Part shown: in pieces, positions 39,317 through 47,196 of the stretch
How positions within the stretch are numbered: position 1 is the stretch's first letter
Layout of the letters: every line of letters begins with the position of its first letter
Source: Microbispora hainanensis
Lineage (GTDB): Bacteria; Actinomycetota; Actinomycetes; Streptosporangiales; Streptosporangiaceae
Direction of reading: 5' to 3'
Assembly: GCF_036186745.1 (NCBI RefSeq)
Contig: NZ_CP108086.1
Coordinates: 5,952,001-6,016,000, forward strand
Length of the DNA: 64,000 nucleotides
Translations under genes and position numbers: made by a program
Notes under the pieces: model-generated
Database searches by the model: none
Seen by the model: only the letters and a program-made list of their open reading frames with translations
Told to the model about the DNA's origin: nothing

Positions 39317-40603
39317 GTGACTCCTCCGTCCCCTGAAGAGGACGGCTTCTCGCTGTGCCCGGCCGAGGTGGCCGGGGCAGAAGACGGCCAAACCCTGACC
39401 GATGCCCCTGCCGGGCGCACCAGGACGGCATCGGGCGGCACGCGTTCCCCCCATGCGGAGCCCGCACCGGATCCGGCTGCGGTGTCCGCCATGTCGTCCG
39501 CCATGTCGTCCGCCATGTCGTCCATCACGTCGTCCATCACGTCGTCCACCGCGTCCCGGCCCGGCGCGGCACGCAGGCCCGCACCCCCGGAAAAGCCTTC
39601 GTCGCCACGAGGCTCCACGTCTCCGGAAACGCCTTCTTCTCCGGGGAGACCTCCGTCTCCCGGCGGCCGGAGGCGGGGGCTCGCGGACCGGGTGCCGGTG
39701 CGGGTGCGCCGCGCCGCCCTGCCCTACCTGCTGATCCTCCCGGCCGTGCTGCTCGAACTGCTCGTCCACCTCATTCCGATGCTGATCGGCATCGGGATGA
39801 GCTTCCTGAAGCTCACCCAGTTCTTCCTGCGCAACTGGTCGGCCGCGCCGTTCGCGGGGCTGGACAACTACAGCGTCGCCGTCGACTTCGACGGCGCGGT
39901 CGGCCGCTCGCTGCTGCACTCGTTCCTCGTCACCGTCGTGTTCACCCTGCTCACCGTCGGGCTGTCGTGGCTGCTCGGCATCTGCGGCGCGGTGCTCATG
40001 CAGGGCTCGTTCCGGGGCAGGGCCGTGCTGCGCGCGCTGTTCCTCGTGCCGTACGCCCTGCCGGTCTACGCCGGGGTGATCACCTGGAGCTTCCTGCTCC
40101 AGCGTGACTCGGGGCTGGTCAACCACGTGCTCGTCGACCAGCTGCACCTGTTCGGCGAGCGGCCGTTCTGGCTGATCGGGTCCAACAGCTTCTGGTCCCT
40201 CATCGTGGTCTGCGTCTGGCGGTCGTGGCCGTTCGCCTTCCTCGTGCTGATGGCCGGGCTGCAGAACATCCCCGGCGACCTGTACGAGGCGGCCGCGATC
40301 GACGGCGCGGGCTGGGGCCGGCGGCTGCGCGCGGTGACGCTGCCCATGCTGCGCCCCGTCAACCAGGTGCTCGTCCTGGTGCTGTTCCTGTGGACGTTCA
40401 ACGACTTCAACACGCCGTACGTGCTGTTCGGCAAGTCGGCGCCGCACGAGGCGGACCTGATCTCGATCCACATCTACCAGAGCTCGTTCGTCACCTGGAA
40501 CTTCGGCTCGGGATCGGCCATGTCGGTGCTGCTCCTGCTGTTCCTGCTGGTGGTGACCGCCGTGTATCTGGTGGCGACGTCCCGGAGGAGGAGCGATGCG
40601 TGA
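39317..40603 (+). CDS. Sugar ABC permease (MalF-type) with long Ser/Pro-rich N-terminal extension
   Basis: 428 residues, about 110-130 more than the family norm. Residues 1-128 are disordered (Ser/Pro/Thr-rich, containing an MSSA/ITSS repeat). Six helices then begin at YLLILPAVLLELLVHLIP, and the EAA loop EAAAIDGAGWGRRLRAVTLP contacts the ATPase. GAGAGGAAG is placed three bases before the GTG at 39317, so the extension is probably translated; an internal ATG within the repeat could instead give a nearly normal length. It overlaps the next permease by 8 bp. Confidence 0.87.
   Translation: MTPPSPEEDGFSLCPAEVAGAEDGQTLTDAPAGRTRTASGGTRSPHAEPAPDPAAVSAMSSAMSSAMSSITSSITSSTASRPGAARRPAPPEKPSSPRGSTSPETPSSPGRPPSPGGRRRGLADRVPVRVRRAALPYLLILPAVLLELLVHLIPMLIGIGMSFLKLTQFFLRNWSAAPFAGLDNYSVAVDFDGAVGRSLLHSFLVTVVFTLLTVGLSWLLGICGAVLMQGSFRGRAVLRALFLVPYALPVYAGVITWSFLLQRDSGLVNHVLVDQLHLFGERPFWLIGSNSFWSLIVVCVWRSWPFAFLVLMAGLQNIPGDLYEAAAIDGAGWGRRLRAVTLPMLRPVNQVLVLVLFLWTFNDFNTPYVLFGKSAPHEADLISIHIYQSSFVTWNFGSGSAMSVLLLLFLLVVTAVYLVATSRRRSDA
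39488..39547. repeat. 12-bp tandem repeat (five units) in the permease N-terminal extension
   Basis: Three GCCATGTCGTCC units and two ATCACGTCGTCC units lie in frame, encoding Ala-Met-Ser-Ser and Ile-Thr-Ser-Ser. Each of the first three carries an ATG that could start translation. Confidence 0.88.
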
Positions 40604-41435
40604 CCCCCGCTGGCTGCCGTGGGCGCGGTGGGCCGGCCTCGGCCTGCTCGGCCTGTTCACCCTGACCCCGCTGTACGTGATGCTGACCTCGGCGATCAAG
40701 CCGCTGCAGGACGTGCAGGGGGACTTCCACTGGATCCCCACGACGATCACGCTGCGGCCGTTCTCCGACATGTGGCGGACGGTCCCGCTGGCGCGTTACT
40801 TCGCCAACAGCCTGATCGTGGCGTCGGTGGCCGCGCTGGTCTCGGTGCTCATCGCGATCTTCGCGGCGTACGCGATCAGCCGCTTCCGCTTCCCGGGACG
40901 CCGGATCTTCTCGGTCACCGTGCTGTCGACGCAGATGTTCCCCGGCATCCTCTTCCTGCTCCCGCTGTTCATGATCTACGTGAACCTCGGGACCGCGATC
41001 GGGGTCGAGCTGTACGCCAGCCGCACCGGGCTGATCATCACCTATCTGACGTTCTCGCTGCCGTTCTCGATCTGGATGCTGGCCGGATATTTCGACTCGA
41101 TCCCGACGGCGCTGGACGAGGCCGCCCAGGTGGACGGCAGCGGCCCTATCGGGGCACTGCTGCGGGTCGTCCTGCCCGCCGCGACCCCCGGCATCGTGGC
41201 CGTCGCCATCTACGCCTTCATGACCGCCTGGGGAGAGGTGTTGTTCGCGTCGGTCATGACCGACGAGTCGAGCCGCACCCTCGCCGTCGGCCTCCAGGGG
41301 TACGCCACCGAGAACGACGTCTACTGGAACCAGATCATGGCGGCCTCCCTGGTCGTCAGCGTCCCCGTGGTGGCCGGGTTCCTGCTGCTGCAGCGCTACC
41401 TCGTGCAGGGGCTCACCGCGGGCGCCGTCAAGTGA
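40596..41435 (+). CDS. Sugar ABC permease (MalG-type)
   Basis: A 279-residue inner-membrane subunit with six helices, starting [14 protein letters not shown]. The EAA loop is [20 protein letters not shown] with family-typical P-A-A-x-PG following, and the C-terminal [11 protein letters not shown] is diagnostic of carbohydrate MalG-type permeases. It overlaps the MalF-type gene by 8 bp. The partner ATPase is not in the window. Confidence 0.94.
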   Translation: MRDPRWLPWARWAGLGLLGLFTLTPLYVMLTSAIKPLQDVQGDFHWIPTTITLRPFSDMWRTVPLARYFANSLIVASVAALVSVLIAIFAAYAISRFRFPGRRIFSVTVLSTQMFPGILFLLPLFMIYVNLGTAIGVELYASRTGLIITYLTFSLPFSIWMLAGYFDSIPTALDEAAQVDGSGPIGALLRVVLPAATPGIVAVAIYAFMTAWGEVLFASVMTDESSRTLAVGLQGYATENDVYWNQIMAASLVVSVPVVAGFLLLQRYLVQGLTAGAVK

Positions 41436-41457
41436 CCCTTCCGTGATCCATCACCCT

Positions 41458-41499
41458 CGAATCGACACCCCCGAATCGACACCCCCGAATCGATACCCC
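41458..41499. repeat. 14-bp tandem repeat (three units) before the GH1 gene
   Basis: CGAATCGACACCCC occurs three times in tandem (the third with ATAC for ACAC), then a partial copy runs into the AAGGAG ribosome-binding site of the GH1 gene. It sits in the short spacer between the permease and the glucosidase. Confidence 0.9.
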
Positions 41500-41520
41500 C
41501 GAATCAAGGAGAACCAGCGA

Positions 41521-42891
41521 ATGGAGCCGCAGCGCGGCCATGTCCCCGATGTAACCGCTTTCACCGACTTCGTCTGGGGCGTCGCCACCTCGGCCTACCA
41601 GATCGAGGGCGCGACCCTCGAAGACGGCAGGCTGCCCTCGATCTGGGACACCTTCTGCGAGGTGCCCGGGGCGATCGACGGCGGCGACACCGGGAAGGTG
41701 GCCTGCGACCACTACCACCGGTGGCGTGAGGACGTCGGCCTGCTCGGACAGCTCGGCCTGGACGCCTACCGCTTCTCGGTGGCCTGGCCCCGCGTGGTGC
41801 CCGACGGCACGGGACCGGTCAACCCGCGCGGGCTCGCCTTCTACGACCGCCTCGTCGACGCCCTGCTCGACGCCGGCATCCGGCCGTTCGTGACCCTCTA
41901 TCACTGGGACCTGCCCCAGGCGTTGCAGGACCGCGGCGGCTGGCCCGAGCGCGACACGGCCCAGCGCTTCGCCGACTACGCCGCCGTCGTGGCCGAACGG
42001 CTCGGCGACCGCGTCGCCGACTGGACGACGATCAACGAGCCGCTGTGCTGCTCCTGGCACGGCCACCTGGAGGGCTCCATGGCCCCCGGGGTGCGCGACC
42101 TGGAAGCGGCCGTCCGCACCTCCTATCACCTCCACCTCGGCCACGGCCTCGCGGTGCAGGCCGTACGGGCGGCGGCGCGGCTCACGCCGTCGATCGGGAT
42201 CGTCAACAACCTCAGCCCGATCGACCCCGCGACCGACGGCGAGGAGGACCACGCCGCCGCGCGCCGCCTCGACGGGCACGTCAACCGCTGGTGGCTCGAC
42301 CCGGTGACCGGCCGCGGCTACCCCGAGGACATGCTCGCGGTGTACGGCGTCGACCTGCCGATCCGGCCGGGCGACCTGGAGACGATCGCCGCGCCGCTCG
42401 ACTACCTGGGCGTCAACTACTACTTCCGCCAGGTGGTGACGGCCGACCCCGAGGGGCCCGTGCCGTACGCGCGGCAGCTGGAGGTGCCGGGGGCGACGAC
42501 CACGGCCATGGGCTGGGAGGTCGACGCGACCGGTCTGGAGCGTCTGCTGGTGCGCCTCGCCCGCGAGTACGCCGCGCCCCGGCTGTACGTCACCGAGAGC
42601 GGGTCCGCCTGGCGCGACACGGTCGGCCCCGACGGGACGGTGGACGACCCGGAGCGCCTGGCCTACCTGGAGGACCACATCGCGGCCTGCGGCCGGGCCA
42701 TCGAACAGGGTGCGCCGGTGGCGGGCTACTTCGCGTGGTCGCTGCTGGACAACTTCGAGTGGGCGTACGGATACGACAAGCGGTTCGGCCTGGTGCACGT
42801 CGACTACGAGACGCAGGCGCGGACCGTGAAGGCGAGCGGCCACCGCTACGCCGAGATCGTCAAGGCGAGCAAGGGGCTGCGCGTGGCGTGA
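41521..42891 (+). CDS. GH1 beta-glucosidase
   Basis: A 456-residue intracellular family-1 glycosidase without a signal peptide. The N-terminal [13 protein letters not shown], the acid/base region TTINEPLCC (Glu) and the nucleophile YVTESGSAW (Glu) are all present; most relatives have TENG where this has [26 protein letters not shown] near the end forms the aglycone-side signature. It would split imported cellobiose or other beta-glucosides, completing the ABC cluster. AAGGAG precedes the ATG. Confidence 0.95.
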   Translation: MEPQRGHVPDVTAFTDFVWGVATSAYQIEGATLEDGRLPSIWDTFCEVPGAIDGGDTGKVACDHYHRWREDVGLLGQLGLDAYRFSVAWPRVVPDGTGPVNPRGLAFYDRLVDALLDAGIRPFVTLYHWDLPQALQDRGGWPERDTAQRFADYAAVVAERLGDRVADWTTINEPLCCSWHGHLEGSMAPGVRDLEAAVRTSYHLHLGHGLAVQAVRAAARLTPSIGIVNNLSPIDPATDGEEDHAAARRLDGHVNRWWLDPVTGRGYPEDMLAVYGVDLPIRPGDLETIAAPLDYLGVNYYFRQVVTADPEGPVPYARQLEVPGATTTAMGWEVDATGLERLLVRLAREYAAPRLYVTESGSAWRDTVGPDGTVDDPERLAYLEDHIAACGRAIEQGAPVAGYFAWSLLDNFEWAYGYDKRFGLVHVDYETQARTVKASGHRYAEIVKASKGLRVA

Positions 42892-42913
42892 CGGACGCGG
42901 CGCCGGTGGTCCG

Positions 42914-43963
42914 TCAGGCCGACTCGCGGACCACCAGCGTCGGCTGCACGATGACCGAGGTGACCTGGAAGTCCGGGTCCGCGACGTGCGCGAGCAGCAG
43001 GCGGGCCATCTCGGCGGCCATGTCCTCCATCGGCTGGCGCACGGTCGTCAGCGGCGGGCGGCAGGTCACCGCGGCGCTGTCGTCGAACCCGATGACGGCG
43101 ACGTCCTCGGGCACCCGGCGCCCGAGGTCGCGCAGCGCGAGCAGCGCGCCCTGCGCCATGAGGTCGTTGGCGACGAAGACGCCGTCGATGTCCGGGTGCT
43201 CCTTGATGAGCCGGTGCATGCCGGCCTCTCCGCTCGCGGGCATGAAGTCGCCCTCCACGGCCGGCACGTACGGGTGGCCGTGCCCGGCCATGGCCTCCTG
43301 GAACCCTGACAACCGGTCCTGCGCGGCGGGCACGTCGAAGGGGCCGCTGATGGTGGCCACCCGGCGGCAGCCGCGCGCCACCAGCCGGTCGGCCGCGAGC
43401 GCCGCGCCGGCCCGGTGGGCGAGGTCGACGAAGCTGATCGGGATCGGCCGGGCGGGCCGCGCCCACAGCACGGCGGGCAGCGCGGCGTCCACCAGCAGCT
43501 TCGGCAGCGGGTCCTCCGCGTGCGTCGAGACGACCAGCGCGCCGTCGGCGCTGCCCTGCCGCAGGTAGGACACGACGTCGTCGCGGGTCTGCGCCGAGTC
43601 CGCGAGCATCAGCACCGGATGGATGCCCCGGGGCCGCAGATATCCCACCACGCCGCTGGCGACCCGGCCGAAGAACGGGTCGGCGAAGACGCGCGACTCG
43701 AACGGCTCGCCGCCCTTCGCGTCGCCCGCGCCCGACACGACCAGCGCGACCGCCCCCGTACGGCGGGTGACGAGCGAGCGGGCGGCCCGGTTCGGCACAT
43801 AGCCGGTCGTCTCGATGGCGCGGTGCACCGCCTCCTGGATGTCCGGCGCGACGTTGCGGATCCCGTTGATCACACGCGAGACGGTCGCCCGGGAAACTCC
43901 CGCCACACGGGCGACATCCTCCAGCGTGGGGGCTCCCGACGTGCGCGGGAGATCGGTGCTCAT
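42914..43963 (-). CDS. LacI-family transcriptional regulator (CebR/BglR-like)
   Basis: A 349-residue repressor. The helix-turn-helix with hinge is at residues 12-65 (TLEDVARVAGVSRATVSRVI, NGIRNVAP, TGYVPNRAARSL), followed by a periplasmic-binding-protein-like sugar domain (DGVFVANDLMAQGAL, AVIGFDDSA, PLTTVRQPMEDMA). It is convergent with the GH1 gene (22-bp gap). A perfect palindrome lies in its own promoter region and another before the ABC operon, so it probably represses both and is released by a beta-glucoside. Confidence 0.94.
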   Translation of the reverse strand: MSTDLPRTSGAPTLEDVARVAGVSRATVSRVINGIRNVAPDIQEAVHRAIETTGYVPNRAARSLVTRRTGAVALVVSGAGDAKGGEPFESRVFADPFFGRVASGVVGYLRPRGIHPVLMLADSAQTRDDVVSYLRQGSADGALVVSTHAEDPLPKLLVDAALPAVLWARPARPIPISFVDLAHRAGAALAADRLVARGCRRVATISGPFDVPAAQDRLSGFQEAMAGHGHPYVPAVEGDFMPASGEAGMHRLIKEHPDIDGVFVANDLMAQGALLALRDLGRRVPEDVAVIGFDDSAAVTCRPPLTTVRQPMEDMAAEMARLLLAHVADPDFQVTSVIVQPTLVVRESA

Positions 43964-43985
43964 GCAGCCATTTATAGCACGAGGT

Positions 43986-43999
43986 GGAGAGCGCTCTCC
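43986..43999. promoter_or_regulatory. LacI operator upstream of lacI
   Basis: GGAGAGCGCTCTCC is a perfect 14-bp palindrome identical to the core of the site at 37618-37637. On the minus strand a TATAAA (-10-like) lies between it and the ATG at 43963, so the operator would sit just above the -10 and allow autoregulation. Confidence 0.75.
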
Positions 44000-44145
44000 G
44001 GTTTCGCGCGGACGGCCGGACGGCGTTGGGGACGGGCCGGAATGGCATGATTCGGGCTGCGCCTGCGTGCCGCCGGAGCGGCCACGGGAACGCCACGGCG
44101 CGAGGCCGCCGTCACTCGGACGACATGTGAGGAAGGGCGTCTCTG

Positions 44146-44378
44146 ATGCCCGACCACCTGGCCCTTCGGCCGTCACGGAAGCCGACCTGGACGCCTTCGA
44201 CGCGGCCTTCCAGAGCGAGAGCGGCGCGACCCCGCACCAGTGGTTCGGATTCACTCCGACCATCGCGCTGCGCGAGGCGCTGCGCACGCGCGGGCTCCTG
44301 GCGGGAGCCGACAACATGCTCGCCGTCACGGTGGACGGCGAGCTCGCGGGGCGGGTCGAGTGGCTGGAGCGGCGCTGA
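44146..44378 (+). pseudogene. GNAT acetyltransferase remnant (frameshifted and truncated)
   Basis: From ATG 44146 the frame reads MPDHLALRP. A one-base deletion at 44172 (CCGTC for CCGGTC) then shifts it; the next frame continues TEADLDAFDAAFQSESGATP, HQWFGFTPTIALREAL, NMLAVTVDGELAGRVEWLERR and ends at 44378. This is the N-terminal third of a GNAT; the acetyl-CoA-binding half is missing. GAGGAAGGG is still present before the ATG. Confidence 0.75.
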
Positions 44379-44448
44379 GTTCGACCTCGCGTCCGGATGA
44401 GCCCGGAAATCGCCTGCAAGGCCGCCACCTCGGAGGGGAGGATGAGGC

Positions 44449-44892
44449 ATGGCCATCGATGATCTTCCCGGCGCCATCCGGCTCCCGGACGGCACCCCGG
44501 TGCGGGGCCGCGGCTTGAGAAGGCCCACGCCGCCGGGCGCCCTGCCCGACCACGGTCTCTACCTGGGCGGCCGGCGGCTCAGGGACAAGCACGACCACGC
44601 CCTCACCTGGCCGCACGAGTGGATCGACTGGCCCGACTTCCTCCTGCCCCGCGACCACGAGCACGCGATCGGCCGCATCCGGGAGCTGCACGCGCACGCG
44701 CGGGCGGGCCGCCGGGTCGAGGTCGCCTGCGGCGGGGGAGTCGGGCGCACCGGCACCGTGATCGCGTGCCTGGCCGTCCTGTCGGGCCTGCCCGCCGACC
44801 GGGCCGTCGCCTGGGCCCGGGCCGAATATCACCCGCGGGCCGTGGAGACACCCTGGCAGCGCCGCTGGGTGCTGCGCTTTCCCGCCCTCTGA
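44449..44892 (+). CDS. Protein-tyrosine/dual-specificity phosphatase family protein
   Basis: A 147-residue protein with the phosphatase P-loop C-x5-R in VACGGGVGRTGT (about residues 98-108). Most family members have His just before the Cys; here it is Ala, which may alter the acidity of the nucleophile. An upstream FLLPRDHEHA segment could supply the general-acid Asp. The C-terminus WQRRWVLRF is common in short actinomycete members. GGAGG lies upstream of the ATG. It starts 70 bp after the GNAT remnant and shares no operon partner that I can identify. Confidence 0.82.
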   Translation: MAIDDLPGAIRLPDGTPVRGRGLRRPTPPGALPDHGLYLGGRRLRDKHDHALTWPHEWIDWPDFLLPRDHEHAIGRIRELHAHARAGRRVEVACGGGVGRTGTVIACLAVLSGLPADRAVAWARAEYHPRAVETPWQRRWVLRFPAL

Positions 44893-44960
44893 CGGACGCC
44901 GGGCGCCGGGAGGAGGAGGCCGGTAGCGGTCGTCCGAAATCCGTATGGTTGGGTGCCTCT

Positions 44961-45713
44961 GTGCTTGTGGACGTGCTGGAGCTGGCCGGGATCGGCCTGG
45001 TCGCAGGAGTCGTCAGCACGGTCGTGAGCCTGGCCACGATCGTGTCGTACCCCGCGCTGCTGGCCTTCGGCCTGCCGCCGCTGGCCGCGAACGTCACCAA
45101 CACGGTCGCGCTGCTTTTCACCGGCGTGGGAGCGGCGGCCGGGTCGAGGCCCGAGCTGGCAGGTCAGGGACGTCTCCTCGGCCGCCTCGGGCTCGCCGCC
45201 GGGCTGGGCGGCGCGGCCGGCGCCGGGCTGCTGCTGGTCACGCCGTCGCGGACGTTCGAGATGGTCGCCCCGTGGCTGATCGCGGGCGCCTCGCTGCTGC
45301 TGTTGCTGCGCCCGCAGCGTCCCGGGCAGGTGGGCCTCGGCGGGGAGAGCGGTCTGGCGCTGCGCGCGGGCGTCTTCTGCGTCGCCGTCTACACGGGCTA
45401 CTTCGGCGCCGCGGGCGGGATCATCATGTTCGCCGTGCTCGCGGCGGCGCTCGACCGGCCGGCGGCGGGTGTCAACGCGGTGAAGAACATCGTCTCGGCG
45501 CTCGCCAACGCCGTCGCGGCCGTCTGGTTCGCCCTGCTCGGCCCGGTCGACTGGGCGGCGGTGGGCCCGCTGGCCGTGGGGTTCCTCGCGGGCGGCTGGC
45601 TCGGCCCGGCGGTCGCGCGCCGCCTGCCCGGCCAGACGCTGCGGATCGCCGCGGCCCTGTGCGGCCTCGCGGTCGCGGTCAAGCTCGGCGTCGACGCCTA
45701 CCGCGGCGGCTGA
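44961..45713 (+). CDS. TauE/SafE-family membrane protein
   Basis: About 250 residues with about eight helices. Half-motifs are GVVSTVVSLATIVSYPALLA with PPLAANVTNTVALLF, and YTGYFGAAGGIIMFAVLAAA with NAVKNIVSALANAVAAV. The starts of the two halves mirror each other, as in all TauE/SafE proteins. Possible role: export or uptake of sulfite or organosulfur anions. GTG 44961 is chosen; GTG 44967 is as likely, and there is no clear ribosome-binding site. It is a paralogue of the protein at 35128-35895 with low direct similarity. Confidence 0.88.
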   Translation: MLVDVLELAGIGLVAGVVSTVVSLATIVSYPALLAFGLPPLAANVTNTVALLFTGVGAAAGSRPELAGQGRLLGRLGLAAGLGGAAGAGLLLVTPSRTFEMVAPWLIAGASLLLLLRPQRPGQVGLGGESGLALRAGVFCVAVYTGYFGAAGGIIMFAVLAAALDRPAAGVNAVKNIVSALANAVAAVWFALLGPVDWAAVGPLAVGFLAGGWLGPAVARRLPGQTLRIAAALCGLAVAVKLGVDAYRGG

Positions 45714-45889
45714 GCGGCGATCCCGGTTTGCTCCGCCGCGGCGACGGCCTCGGCGTGCCGGGCACGCAGGCGCTCCCGGATCTCCTCCGGCGTGTACGCA
45801 CGCCGCCGCCGCTCGGCCCGGGCGATCACGACACCGGTCGCCGCGACCCCCGCGAAGGCCGCCAGACCGAGTATCTTCCACCAGCGCAT
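45698..45889 (-). CDS. Small single-span membrane protein, unknown function
   Basis: A 63-residue protein: one N-terminal helix (MRWWKILGLAAFAGVAATGV, about residues 4-23) followed by a basic, then amphipathic, tail (RRRRAYTPEEIRERLRARH). The layout is common among small actinomycete membrane proteins of unknown role. The 3' end overlaps the convergent TauE gene by 16 bp. Its ATG is 17 bp from the divergent GTG at 45907, with a -10-like TAGCCT six bases before the ATG and no ribosome-binding site, so a leaderless transcript is likely. Confidence 0.75.
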   Translation of the reverse strand: MRWWKILGLAAFAGVAATGVVIARAERRRRAYTPEEIRERLRARHAEAVAAAEQTGIAAQPPR

Positions 45890-45894
45890 GTGCC

Positions 45895-45901
45895 TAGGCT
45901 A
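45895..45901. promoter_or_regulatory. Overlapping divergent leaderless-type -10 elements
   Basis: On the plus strand TAGGCT (45895-45900) lies six bases before the GTG at 45907. On the minus strand TAGCCT (45901-45896) lies six bases before the ATG at 45889. Both fit the TANNNT pattern at the distance expected when transcription starts on the first base of the start codon. The two overlap in a GCCTAGGC palindrome. Confidence 0.6.
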
Positions 45902-45906
45902 CTGCC

Positions 45907-46614
45907 GTGGCTCATACGCGGATAAGTCTCGACAAAGCGCTCGAACTAGCCCGCACGGGCGACGTCTGGGTGTTCCGCGGACGCAGTGCACCGGACCGCG
46001 CCATCCAGGTCACCACCAACAGCCCGGTCAACCACGTCGGCATGGCCGTCGTCATCGAGGACCTGCCGCCGCTCATGTGGCACGCCGAGCTCGGCCGGTC
46101 GCTGCCCGACATGTGGTCGGGCACGCACCAGCGCGGCGTCCAGTTGCACGACCTGCGCGACGCGGTCCGCGTCTGGGCGGCCAGGTACGGCCAGCGCGCC
46201 TGGCTGCGGCAGCTCGAGCCGTCCGCCACGAGAGAGATGGAGGATGCCGTCCTGCGGACGATCGCGCGGCTGGACGGCACGCCGTTCCCGTCCACGGCCC
46301 GCCTGGCCGGGCGCTGGCTGCGCGGGCGGCTGCCCTCGCTGCGCCGCGCGGCGCGGATCGGCGCGGCGGAAGGTGCCCGTGGAGGTACGGAGGACGGCGC
46401 GGGGGAGGGCGCGATCGATCGTGCGCTGGAGACGGCCTACTGTGCCGAGGTCGTCGCCGTGACGTACGAGGCGATGGGCCTGCTGCCCGCCGACCGCCGT
46501 CCCAACTGGTATGACCCGGGGAGGTTCTGGAGCGGCGACAACCTGGCGCTGAGCGGGGGTCACCGGCTGGGCGGGGAGATCGCGGTCGACGTCCCCGGCG
46601 GCGAGGCGCCCTGA
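45907..46614 (+). CDS. Permuted papain-fold (NlpC/P60-like, YiiX/YebB-type) protein
   Basis: A 235-residue protein. A conserved GDVWVFRG segment comes first, then NHVGMAVVIEDL with the putative active-site His, and finally TAYCAEVVAVTYEAMGLL with the putative Cys. His before Cys is the circularly permuted order found in YiiX/LRAT-like hydrolases. No signal peptide is visible, so it is likely cytoplasmic. Targets in the family include amide or thioester bonds; none is known here. It probably has a leaderless start (see the site at 45895). Confidence 0.7.
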   Translation: MAHTRISLDKALELARTGDVWVFRGRSAPDRAIQVTTNSPVNHVGMAVVIEDLPPLMWHAELGRSLPDMWSGTHQRGVQLHDLRDAVRVWAARYGQRAWLRQLEPSATREMEDAVLRTIARLDGTPFPSTARLAGRWLRGRLPSLRRAARIGAAEGARGGTEDGAGEGAIDRALETAYCAEVVAVTYEAMGLLPADRRPNWYDPGRFWSGDNLALSGGHRLGGEIAVDVPGGEAP

Positions 46615-46751
46615 CCGGTCATCGGCGAAACCGGTCTCACTACCGGCCGGTACGCACATGTTTCAAAGTTTTTCTCACAGCGGTCAACCTAGGGCCGTCG
46701 AGGCGCGTCAGGTGTAGGCACCGTTCGTCCAGACCCGGAGGGCAGAGCCCC

Positions 46752-46976
46752 ATGCCTACTCCTGAGATGAGACGCGAGGATCTCGCCGGAACCACCGAGC
46801 GGGAGAGGCAGGCGCGTCTCGCACTCGACGCCCTACGCCGCCAGGGTCCAGAGGCGGTGCAGGAGGAGACGCTCCGCATGAAGTCCGAGCTGTTCCGGTT
46901 GTACGGCTGGGAGGGGTACCAGCGGGTCATCGCCAAGATGGAGAGCGACCTGGCGCGGCTGCACGAGTCACGCTGA
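46752..46976 (+). CDS. Small helical protein, unknown function
   Basis: A 74-residue, strongly charged protein predicted to be nearly all helix (RREDLAGTTERERQARLALD, MKSELFRLYGWEGYQRVIAK, MESDLARLHESR). I do not recognise a family. GGAGGG is located about ten bases before the ATG. It lies alone between the papain-fold and expansin genes. The 220 bp that follow hold nothing I can support. Confidence 0.65.
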   Translation: MPTPEMRREDLAGTTERERQARLALDALRRQGPEAVQEETLRMKSELFRLYGWEGYQRVIAKMESDLARLHESR

Positions 46977-47196
46977 GCGCCGCGGCGGCGGTCACCCCGA
47001 GGACACCCCGGTCAGCCGGGCGCGCGCCTCGGTGTGCATCACGCGCGTCTTCGGTTTGGTGTGCTGCTGAAAGTTGCAGGCACTCACTGAGGATCGCCCA
47101 GCTCACCGGGCCGACCCGCGAGCATGCCTTGACCGGGCCATCGCCCCGCGCCACGATCTGCGCGTCCCACGCCCGACCGTAAGCGCAGGGAGCCCG

